Source: an uncultured Gammaproteobacteria bacterium (GTDB lineage: Bacteria > Pseudomonadota > Gammaproteobacteria > Pseudomonadales > Azotimanducaceae_A). Taken from it: a DNA stretch of 18,289 bases. Shown here one piece after another: positions 8,217-15,266 of the stretch. Where the stretch lies: contig CAJWGQ010000035.1 in NCBI GenBank assembly GCA_913041025.1, forward strand, positions 1-18,289. Reading direction: 5' to 3'. Below the pieces are notes generated by a model. It was not told the origin of the DNA. It saw only the letters and a list, made by a program, of their open reading frames with translations, and made no database searches. Numbering within the stretch: position 1 is the first letter of the stretch; every line of letters starts with the position of its first letter. The position numbers were made by a program, and so were the translations under genes.

Positions 8217-9504
8217 TAAAGAAATTGTTCTTGGTATATCGGATTTGCTTCCTAATGGCGAAGGAGTAGCGGAGATAAACGCAAGGCGGGTGCAAGTTCG
8301 AAATGCTTTGCCAGGAGAGCTTGTGCGTGCTCGTATCCTGAAGAAGAAAAAAGGGATTAAATTTGCGGATGCGATTGAAGTAGTTAGGTCTTCTAAAGAA
8401 CGTGCAGATATCGCATGTAAGAGCTTCCCGAGGTGTGGGGGATGCAGCATGCTTCATATGCTGCCTGCAAAGGAAGTGGAATTAAAGTCAAAAAAATTGC
8501 GTACGGATTTGAAAAATAGAAACATCGTTTTTGAGGAGACTTTAGACCCCGTAGTCAATAATTTTCTTCACTACAGACGCAAGGCGAGATTAGGCGTTAA
8601 GTGTTTAGGGGATACGGTGTTGGTTGGGTTCAGAGAGTCGTTCAGCAGCCGCGTTGCTCGAATTGAAGCTTGCAAGATTTTAACCCACGGGTTGTCAGCA
8701 TTAATCCCTCATTTAAAGGAAACGATTTCGCAGTGCTCGATAAAACAGTTCATACCCCAAATTGAAGTAGCAGAAGGAGACGAGGGCAGAGCAATCATCG
8801 TAAGACATCTTAGAAGTTTTACCGAACTTGATCTGATTCTTTGGCGCAGGTTCTCGGAAGAACAAGTCGTGTCAGTCTATCTTCAGTCTGCCGGCTATGA
8901 TTCGATGGTGTTACTGAAATCGGACGTAAGTGAATCTCATCTGGGTTATTCGCTGGAAGAACAAGGTTTATTCGTTCGGTTTCAACCAGAGCAGTTCGTC
9001 CAAGTTAATTCCAGGATTAATGAGGATCTGGTAAGAACGGCACTTTGCTTTTTTGGAGACTTAAAGAATAAAGTGATAGATGATTATTTTTGCGGGATCG
9101 GTAACTTTTCTTTGCCATTAGCAAGGAATGGTGCGTTGGTTCACGGTTTCGAACTTTCTAAAGACTCCGTAGAAATGGCGTCGACTAATGCAAGAAAGAA
9201 TGGTCTTAGCGATCGCGCTCATTTTTCTGCTCTTGATTTATACGAAAAATTACCTACCCAGAACCGGTTATGCGACGGGTTGTTGTTAGACCCGCCTCGT
9301 AGTGGAGCTGGTCCTCATTTTTCCAATTGGCTCAATTCAAAATCCTGTGAGAAAATCGTATATGTTTCATGTAACAGCGAATCGCTCGCCAGCGACTCTG
9401 AAACGATTGTGAGCAAGGGCTTTAAACCCAAAAAGATTGCTCTTTTCAACATGTTTCCTGGCACGAGTCACTTTGAAACTATAGCGTTGTATATAAGAGA
9501 ATAA
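8203..9504 (+). CDS. rlmD: 23S rRNA (uracil-1939-C5)-methyltransferase RlmD
   Basis: RlmD (RumA) uses SAM to methylate U1939 of 23S rRNA. The 433 residues match E. coli (433). An N-terminal TRAM domain (about 5-65) is followed by the iron-sulfur cysteines Cys72, Cys78 and Cys81 (CKSFPRCGGCSMLH) and Cys157 (EACKIL). The methyltransferase domain has DYFCGIGNFSLPLA (294-307), LLDPPRSGAG (361-370), the nucleophile Cys390 in YVSCNSESLASD and the catalytic Glu425 in GTSHFETIAL. The four cysteines separate it from TrmA; RlmC also carries such cysteines, but length and the TRAM domain favour RlmD. The ATG lies inside the recO tail, with only a weak binding site. In E. coli rlmD precedes relA; here it sits between recO and adk. 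Confidence 0.92.
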   Translation: MKPVNKEIVLGISDLLPNGEGVAEINARRVQVRNALPGELVRARILKKKKGIKFADAIEVVRSSKERADIACKSFPRCGGCSMLHMLPAKEVELKSKKLRTDLKNRNIVFEETLDPVVNNFLHYRRKARLGVKCLGDTVLVGFRESFSSRVARIEACKILTHGLSALIPHLKETISQCSIKQFIPQIEVAEGDEGRAIIVRHLRSFTELDLILWRRFSEEQVVSVYLQSAGYDSMVLLKSDVSESHLGYSLEEQGLFVRFQPEQFVQVNSRINEDLVRTALCFFGDLKNKVIDDYFCGIGNFSLPLARNGALVHGFELSKDSVEMASTNARKNGLSDRAHFSALDLYEKLPTQNRLCDGLLLDPPRSGAGPHFSNWLNSKSCEKIVYVSCNSESLASDSETIVSKGFKPKKIALFNMFPGTSHFETIALYIRE

Positions 9505-9580
9505 AATTTGAGAGTGTTAAAAATCAAAGCCCAGCATGGCGACTCGATGTATAGAGAGTGCCAGGCAGCCATTGGATTAT

Positions 9581-9586
9581 AGGAGG
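9581..9586 (+). promoter_or_regulatory. ribosome binding site of adk
   Basis: A perfect AGGAGG lies 6 bases before the ATG at 9593. It marks 9593 as the adk start over the in-frame ATG at 9536, which has no binding site and would add 19 residues before the invariant start [15 protein letters not shown]. Confidence 0.85.
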
Positions 9587-9592
9587 TTTGTG

Positions 9593-10240
9593 ATGCGGAT
9601 ATTACTTTTGGGTCCCCCGGGTGCAGGTAAAGGCACTCAAGCACAATTTATTAAAGAAACTTTAGGGATTCCCCAGATTTCCACGGGTGATATGTTGCGA
9701 GCAGCCGTAAAATCCGGAAGTGATTTAGGGTTGAAGGTCAAGCAAGTCATGGAGTCAGGGTCCCTTGTGTCCGACGAGATTGTGATCGAGTTGGTGCAAG
9801 AAAGAATTAGTCAGGACGACTGCCAAAACGGGTTTCTTTTTGATGGATTCCCGAGAACAATTCCCCAAGCTAAGGCCATGAGTGAGGCTGCCGTGGTTTT
9901 AGATGCTGTCGTAGAGATTCAAGTTGGGGACGAAGAGCTTGTTAAGCGGGCTACGGGTCGACGAGTTCATCCGGGTTCGGGAAGGGTTTACCATATTTTA
10001 TATAATCCACCAAAAGTGGAAGGCAAAGACGACGAGAGCGGTGAAGAGTTGGTACATAGAGAAGATGATATGGAAGAGACTGTTCGAGAACGTTTGTCGG
10101 TTTACTATCAGGAGACCTATCCATTGGTTGAGTACTATAAAGCGATGGTTAGTAAAGGGTTGAAGTACATTGAGGTTGACGGTCAGGGACATGATCTCAA
10201 GGAAATTCAGGACGCTATTTCTAAAGGGCTAAGTTCATAG
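9593..10240 (+). CDS. adk: adenylate kinase
   Basis: Cytosolic enzyme that interconverts AMP + ATP and 2 ADP, balancing adenylate pools. From ATG 9593 it has 215 residues (214 in E. coli). The P-loop is GPPGAGKGT (7-15), followed by the AMP-binding region with [13 protein letters not shown] and the DGFPRT motif. The LID is the long form, from [13 protein letters not shown] through [10 protein letters not shown], with no zinc cysteines, as in enteric and Pseudomonas enzymes. The 88-base gap after rlmD may hold its own promoter, but I find no clear -35/-10 pair. It converges on moeA with only 6 bases between the stop codons and no visible terminator. The gene pair adk and tsaB is near-neighbour in Pseudomonas; here moeA is inserted between them on the other strand. 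Confidence 0.98.
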   Translation: MRILLLGPPGAGKGTQAQFIKETLGIPQISTGDMLRAAVKSGSDLGLKVKQVMESGSLVSDEIVIELVQERISQDDCQNGFLFDGFPRTIPQAKAMSEAAVVLDAVVEIQVGDEELVKRATGRRVHPGSGRVYHILYNPPKVEGKDDESGEELVHREDDMEETVRERLSVYYQETYPLVEYYKAMVSKGLKYIEVDGQGHDLKEIQDAISKGLSS

Positions 10241-10246
10241 ACCCCG

Positions 10247-11506
10247 CTAGAAAATGCCGAAGTTCGCCATTGGCACGATTGTTACTTCCTCGTTAAGTTG
10301 CAAATCACCTTGAGTGCTTGGTATTTCGATCAGACAGTTGCAGTTATTAAACGAGCTTAAGCGATTAGAACTTTGATCGCCTAACTGCTCAACGACTATG
10401 CTTCCATCGGATTCCGTGGTGAACAACCCTCTTTGGTATTCTGTTCTGCCAGAAGAGTGCAGGATGTTCGTTTTGATTTTAGCTTTAATTTTTAAAGGAT
10501 CTTTAGGGTTAGTGCCTTTAAGGTGGTCAATCAGTGGATAGGCTACTAATAATGTTGTCACGATGGTTGAAACCGGGTTTCCTGGAAGACCTAGTATTCT
10601 GCAATCACCAATATTTCCAAAAGCCAGGGGTTTACCCGGCTTAAGGTTTAGACGCCAGAAGTCCAGGGATCCTAGCTCTTGAATCGTTCTTGTTATGTGA
10701 TCAGCATCTCCGACAGATACGCCACCAGTTGTTATCAGTAAATCACATGATTTTGCAGCAGCATCTAAAGCTTGCTCAGTTTCTTTTCGAGAATCTCGGA
10801 TGTTGCCATGATCCACGATATTTACGTTCAGTTTTTCTAGAGATCTAAGCAAGAAGGTTTTGTTAGACTCAAAAATTAGACCATCCTTTAGCTTGTTATT
10901 TTGGGTGTTCGACGAGACTAGTTCGTCTCCCGATGACAAAACGCCAATTTTGGGTTTTCTAAAAACACTAATTTCATTTATGCCGGAAGCCGATAACCTA
11001 GATAATGAAATTGGATCAAGCTGGTGTCGCTGCGGAGCGATGCACTGACCTTTTTCAATATCGTGACCGACTGGCCTGACATAGGTCTCGATTGGCTGAT
11101 GGTCTAGAAAACGCACTATTGATTCGTCTGCAAAGTCCATTTCTTCTTGAAGGATTATTTGATCACATTCGTCAGGGACTTTAGCGCCTGTAAAAATACG
11201 AACGCACTCTCCTGGTTTGATCAGGCCGGAAATTGGATGGCCCGCTAGACTAACCCCAGCAAGATGAAAGGTTTTGTCAGCGCTGGTATTCCAATCACTG
11301 AGTCTAAGAGCAAAACCGTCCATGGCAGATGACTTGAAAGGGGGTAGAGGAATTGGAGAGAATACATCGTTCGATAAAACTCGACCCATTCCGGACTCCA
11401 GAGAGATAGGTTCTGTCTGTGCAATCGGAACTACGAGTTCTTTGATTTTTGTCAAAGCATCTGGAATAGATAGAAATTTGTTATTGGTGACCAAATTGAG
11501 TACCAC
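10247..11506 (-). CDS. moeA: molybdopterin molybdenumtransferase MoeA
   Basis: MoeA inserts molybdenum into adenylylated molybdopterin, the last common step of molybdenum cofactor synthesis; its partner MogA/MoaB is not in this window. The 419 residues (411 in E. coli) contain SAMDGFA (60-66), TTGGVSVGDAD (259-269), LNLKPGKPLAFG (287-298) and GLPGNPVS (306-313), in the order of domains III, I, II and IV of the family. The start must be near GTG 11506 (or TTG 11494), because the next in-frame Met is at residue 40, inside the conserved N-terminal domain. No good binding site is visible. The 5' end overlaps that of the divergent tsaB, so its promoter would have to lie within tsaB. No moeB, mogA or molybdenum-responsive RNA motif is seen beside it. 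Confidence 0.96.
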   Translation of the reverse strand: MVLNLVTNNKFLSIPDALTKIKELVVPIAQTEPISLESGMGRVLSNDVFSPIPLPPFKSSAMDGFALRLSDWNTSADKTFHLAGVSLAGHPISGLIKPGECVRIFTGAKVPDECDQIILQEEMDFADESIVRFLDHQPIETYVRPVGHDIEKGQCIAPQRHQLDPISLSRLSASGINEISVFRKPKIGVLSSGDELVSSNTQNNKLKDGLIFESNKTFLLRSLEKLNVNIVDHGNIRDSRKETEQALDAAAKSCDLLITTGGVSVGDADHITRTIQELGSLDFWRLNLKPGKPLAFGNIGDCRILGLPGNPVSTIVTTLLVAYPLIDHLKGTNPKDPLKIKAKIKTNILHSSGRTEYQRGLFTTESDGSIVVEQLGDQSSNRLSSFNNCNCLIEIPSTQGDLQLNEEVTIVPMANFGIF

Positions 11507-12167
11507 ATTGTTTATAGAGACGTCTGGACCCTATTGTAGCCTCGCTTTGCGATCGGAGGGAAAAGACTTCGTTGAGAGTCGATTATTGAATAAAACTCAT
11601 AACGAACACGTTCTCGCTATGTTGAATAGGCTCTATGAAGAAAACGAAATCGAGCGTCTTTCAACTAACTTAGTTGGTTTTAGCGCGGGTCCGGGTTCAT
11701 TTACGGGCGTTCGAATAGGAGCTGCTATTGCACAAGCGTTGGCGTTCGCAAGCGGTGGTAAAGTGCTATCTATTCAAAGTCCGATGGTTCTGGCGATGAC
11801 AGCATTCGAGCGCTTTAAACAAAGTAATTGGTGGGTATCTGTTAAAAGTAGGAAGAACCTTTTCTATCTGGCCAATTATAAAATATCATCGCGCGGCGTG
11901 CAGGTGATACAAGCGCCAGAATTGTTTGATCTAGAACCAGAGTGGCTGATGGAAATCAAAAACTCGGGAAACGGTGTTGGAGAGCAGCCAGAGTGGCTTG
12001 TCGATATCGAAAGCGACCGGTTCCATACCGGTTTGTATCCAGAAGCTGATTCGGTTCTCGATTTGATTGAGCAGTTGCATCTTGATGGCAAGAGTAGGGA
12101 TCCTGAATTTGCGTTGCCTGTGTATTTAGAGGGGGACTCTCCTTGGGTTAAGGCGATCCATCGATAG
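11496..12167 (+). CDS. tsaB: tRNA t6A biosynthesis protein TsaB (YeaZ)
   Basis: TsaB forms the complex with TsaD and TsaE that transfers threonylcarbamoyl to A37 of ANN-decoding tRNAs. It is an ASKHA-fold partner without the catalytic metal site of TsaD. From TTG 11496 it has 223 residues (231 in E. coli). It starts TTLFIETSGPYCSLAL, matching the family's ILAIDTATEACSVAL, and has the hallmark SAGPGSFTGVRIGAAIAQ. The C-terminus ends FALPVYLEGDSPW, like AEPVYLRNNVAW in E. coli. The C-terminal part is poorly conserved, as usual for TsaB. GTG 11487 is an alternative start. The frame is open back to 11274, but that part lies inside moeA and has no family counterpart. It leads into rsmJ. Confidence 0.92.
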   Translation: MSTTLFIETSGPYCSLALRSEGKDFVESRLLNKTHNEHVLAMLNRLYEENEIERLSTNLVGFSAGPGSFTGVRIGAAIAQALAFASGGKVLSIQSPMVLAMTAFERFKQSNWWVSVKSRKNLFYLANYKISSRGVQVIQAPELFDLEPEWLMEIKNSGNGVGEQPEWLVDIESDRFHTGLYPEADSVLDLIEQLHLDGKSRDPEFALPVYLEGDSPWVKAIHR

Positions 12168-12222
12168 TTGCTCAAACGGTTTTTGATCGTACTGAACGCT
12201 AAACGGTGTCTGGAGTAATAGG

Positions 12223-12933
12223 ATGGTTTTGAAGCTCTATTATGAGCCCGGCGTGGAGAGTGAGCTAGATCGTTTCAGAGAGTATTGCGAGTTTCAGGAG
12301 TTCTCCAGTGGGGAAGAGCTTGGAAGTGGAAGAGCTCTTTTATTGTCTAGTAAAGGACTTGGTCTTATTACGCCTGGCTTTGCCCAACCACTTTATATAA
12401 AAAGAGATAAAGGACCACTAAAACCTTTTATTTCCAACCTTGTAAGAGCATGTATTCCTAAGACGAAACGGTACTCGAAAACCTACTCCATCTTAGATGC
12501 TTTTTCGGGGTTTGGTTCTGACACTTTGGTGTTGGCGCTAACCGAAAATAAAATAACCTCGTTGGAAAAAGACCCCTTAATCTGGTTAATTCTGAGAGAA
12601 CAGGTTTTCGGAATGGAAAATGTCTCATCGAGCTGTCAAGACTGTATCCCAATTCTCGAGGAAGCAACGCTTTTTTGGGATACGGTCTATCTGGACCCGA
12701 TGTTTCATAGTGTTAGGCAAAAAAGTCTTCCTTCAATGGAATTGCAACATCTGAGGACTTTGTTTTCTGAGGCTAGCCCAGATGCCTCATATCTAATTGA
12801 TATCGCAAAGCGAGTGTCTCGAGAGAGGGTTGTTATAAAGAGAAAAGCCAAGGATGCACAGATTGGCACGCCGAATTTTTCAATTCATGGAAAGCTTGTA
12901 AGGTTCGACGTTTATCGGGGTGAAGCTTCTTGA
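12223..12933 (+). CDS. rsmJ: 16S rRNA (guanine-1516-N2)-methyltransferase RsmJ
   Basis: RsmJ (YhiQ) methylates G1516 of 16S rRNA using SAM. The 236 residues (250 in E. coli) contain the SAM motif DAFSGFGSDTLVLA (92-105, compare DATAGLGRDAFVLA), an acidic loop SLEKDPLIWLIL, the motif VYLDPMFH (155-162) and the C-terminal stretch RVVIKRKAKDA with GTPN and LVRFDVYRG. These match the family over its whole length. The N-terminal region is weakly conserved, apart from RALLLSSKGLGLI, which aligns with MALVLTPEHLEL. The ATG has GGAG at 12211-12214. It follows tsaB by 55 bases, so the two are probably co-transcribed. Its last 22 bases overlap the 3' end of plsB on the opposite strand. Confidence 0.9.
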   Translation: MVLKLYYEPGVESELDRFREYCEFQEFSSGEELGSGRALLLSSKGLGLITPGFAQPLYIKRDKGPLKPFISNLVRACIPKTKRYSKTYSILDAFSGFGSDTLVLALTENKITSLEKDPLIWLILREQVFGMENVSSSCQDCIPILEEATLFWDTVYLDPMFHSVRQKSLPSMELQHLRTLFSEASPDASYLIDIAKRVSRERVVIKRKAKDAQIGTPNFSIHGKLVRFDVYRGEAS

Positions 12934-15251
12934 TTTATAGCCTGTCTTATTTCAGTAGAGATTACTCCCTCGGCATGCCTGACTATGTCGCTAATTAGAT
13001 TGTTAGCCGTTATCGCCCCTTCATCCGATATCGTGATAGCTTTCCTGCGGTTTAATTCTTTTAAGAAGTTGTCGAATAACGATAGGTCGTAGAAATCAGG
13101 AGAGTTGATTCCATAGAGTCTTCCGATTTTTTGGCCTATGTTTTTTGCAGCGTGGGTGATCGTATTAGCTTTGTGTTTCTTTTGTACGATTAAATCAAGA
13201 ATGATAAACATACGCTCTACAGTTGGCGACATAATCCTAGAAATCAATTTGAGATTTCTAAAGCTGGGTTTTGATCGATTGGGAGGCTTTATTGCATCGC
13301 CGCTTAGTTCAATAAGGTCTTTTTCGATAAGAAATGATAAGGCTTTTTCTACGTCGATTAGCTCGAATTGTGTGGAGAGTTCCCTCTCCATATAGGGAAG
13401 AATCAGGGCCAATATTTCCAAAAGTTTACTTTTCTTTATTGGCAAACGTCTATTGGCGATTAGATTTGCGATGAGGGAGGGAAGACAAAAAAGATGAATG
13501 ACGTTATTCTGGTACCAAGTCATCAAGACTGCTGTGAAAGGTTCTAGATAAAAAACTTGACCAAATTCCTCGAGATCGATTTTTAACAAGCCTAGTGAGA
13601 TGAGACGCTGAACGACAGAGTTTGCGTCGACCACATCGTTAGTTATCTTTTCTTTTTCGTAGAGGCTTTTTGTTAGATTGATGTAGAGCTCGAGTTGTTC
13701 TTTAAGCGTTTCCTCGTCGAGAGATTGTCTTGCAGTTCCTAGTAATACCAAGGCAGTCAAATTCACTGCATTAACAGTAGCGGCGTCATTGATAGAGTTC
13801 ATGATTTTTCTGGCTAACAAGTCGGTCGAAGGTTGGTTTGGTGATTTTGAGGATTCTTCTCTCCACTCGTCGAGTTTTAAGACTTGTCCTATGTTTACTT
13901 GGACTTTGCCGAAATTTTGTTTTATCAGTTTCAAGTTGACCAGAATATCGCTCAATCTCTCGGTGGTTTTTCGGGCGCCTTTCATCTCTGAAACGTAGGT
14001 CGCCCCTTCAATTATCTTTTCGTAACCAATGTAAACAGGGATAAATGCAACGGGCTTGCTAAGTCCACGTTCATGGCTCTCCACGCACATATTTAGAAAT
14101 CCAAGTTTTGGCGATAGGAGTTTGCCGGTTCGGCTTCTACCGCCCTCAGGGAAAAATTCTACAGAGTGTCCTCGATTGCATGTTTGATAGAGGTATTCTT
14201 TGAAAACGTTCGAGTAAAGCTCGTCGCCGCTAAAAGAGCGACGCATGAAGAATGCTCCTCCTTGGCGAAGTATTCTCCCCAGTATCGGAATATTTAAATT
14301 ATCACCAGCTGCTATGTGGGGAATCATCAGGCCCTTGTGGAATAGTAGGAAGCTGAGTAAAAGATAATCGACATGACTTCTGTGACAGGGTACATAAATC
14401 AGGGAGTGTGTTTTTGACACAGCATTAACTCTATCGATTCCAGTGAGCTCTATTCCTTCGTATATTCGATTCCAAAACCAGTTTAGTAGAAAGGTCAGTG
14501 CTCTTATTGTCGGGTAAGACATGTTAGAAGCGATCGAGTCCGCAATTTTTCTTGGAAGAGCTATGGATTGATCGGGACGACCCGTCATGCTTTCCTTTAC
14601 AGTATTACTGCTAGCAATTGAGTCAAGCAATTCATCTCTGTTTTCGAAATTTGGACCTAGAGTTGTTGTCTTTTGACTTTGGATTGTCGATCTCAATAAT
14701 CTTGCTAACCGTCTTTGAGATATTGAAGAGATTTCTTCTGTTTTGATCAGATTGTCTAAATAGATTGGTTCGCCGAGATGTATCCATATATCTCCCCAGG
14801 TTAGGAACAAATTATTTAGCTTTTTTCTGATTCCAGGATGAGACCAATGAGCACGCCTCATACTTAATTTAGTTTTTTCAAAACCGAGAGACCTCCCCCA
14901 GAAGACTGTACAAGGAACAAATGCAATTGTTTTTGCTTCTGGCTTCGTGAGCTTGAAATAAGCCTCTAAGTCATCGGTAAAATTTGGACGTACCTTGGTA
15001 AAAAGTGACCCTCGAAATAGATAGAGAGTTCTTGGGGCTATCTCTTGATTTTGGCTTGATGAATCTTCTACGGGTCTTGCTAATGATAGCTTAGTGGCAA
15101 GGATATCGAGGCTTATAAGGTCGAAAATTGATCGATGGGGTAAAACATAAACTACATGTGTATCAGCGAGGTAAGGTATAGAACCAAAATGTTTAGGTCT
15201 GCAAAATGGCTTTATTGCTAAACGTATCAGCTTATAAAAAAGTTTCTTCAC
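12912..15251 (-). CDS. plsB: glycerol-3-phosphate acyltransferase PlsB
   Basis: Membrane-associated enzyme that transfers an acyl chain from acyl-ACP or acyl-CoA to the sn-1 position of glycerol-3-phosphate, the first step of phospholipid synthesis. The 779 residues are slightly shorter than E. coli PlsB (807). The acyltransferase core has HX4D as H290-RSHV-D295 (VPCHRSHVDYLLLS), GGAFFMRRSF (331-340), FFPEGGRSRTG (366-376) and VAFIPVYIGYE (401-411). The N-terminal region has a second HX4D-like motif, H39-RSIF-D44 (VLPHRSIFDLISLDI), where I recall E. coli having a degenerate YNSKAD. The start is forced to GTG 15251, since TGA lies directly before it and the next Met is at residue 131. It begins 15 bases after gspD and is probably read with it. 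Confidence 0.95.
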   Translation of the reverse strand: MKKLFYKLIRLAIKPFCRPKHFGSIPYLADTHVVYVLPHRSIFDLISLDILATKLSLARPVEDSSSQNQEIAPRTLYLFRGSLFTKVRPNFTDDLEAYFKLTKPEAKTIAFVPCTVFWGRSLGFEKTKLSMRRAHWSHPGIRKKLNNLFLTWGDIWIHLGEPIYLDNLIKTEEISSISQRRLARLLRSTIQSQKTTTLGPNFENRDELLDSIASSNTVKESMTGRPDQSIALPRKIADSIASNMSYPTIRALTFLLNWFWNRIYEGIELTGIDRVNAVSKTHSLIYVPCHRSHVDYLLLSFLLFHKGLMIPHIAAGDNLNIPILGRILRQGGAFFMRRSFSGDELYSNVFKEYLYQTCNRGHSVEFFPEGGRSRTGKLLSPKLGFLNMCVESHERGLSKPVAFIPVYIGYEKIIEGATYVSEMKGARKTTERLSDILVNLKLIKQNFGKVQVNIGQVLKLDEWREESSKSPNQPSTDLLARKIMNSINDAATVNAVNLTALVLLGTARQSLDEETLKEQLELYINLTKSLYEKEKITNDVVDANSVVQRLISLGLLKIDLEEFGQVFYLEPFTAVLMTWYQNNVIHLFCLPSLIANLIANRRLPIKKSKLLEILALILPYMERELSTQFELIDVEKALSFLIEKDLIELSGDAIKPPNRSKPSFRNLKLISRIMSPTVERMFIILDLIVQKKHKANTITHAAKNIGQKIGRLYGINSPDFYDLSLFDNFLKELNRRKAITISDEGAITANNLISDIVRHAEGVISTEIRQAINQEASPR

Positions 15252-15266
15252 TCAATTCTTATTTAT

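Noticed and set aside
9536..9592. Start of adk at ATG 9536, or a 19-residue leader
   Set aside because: No binding site there, while AGGAGG precedes ATG 9593 and adenylate kinases begin [15 protein letters not shown].
11274..11495. N-terminal extension of tsaB back to 11274
   Set aside because: This part lies antisense within conserved moeA coding sequence and has no TsaB-like features.
12168..12222. Repeated AAACGGT between tsaB and rsmJ as an operator
   Set aside because: Two 7-base copies without symmetry or promoter context are too weak to support a regulatory site.
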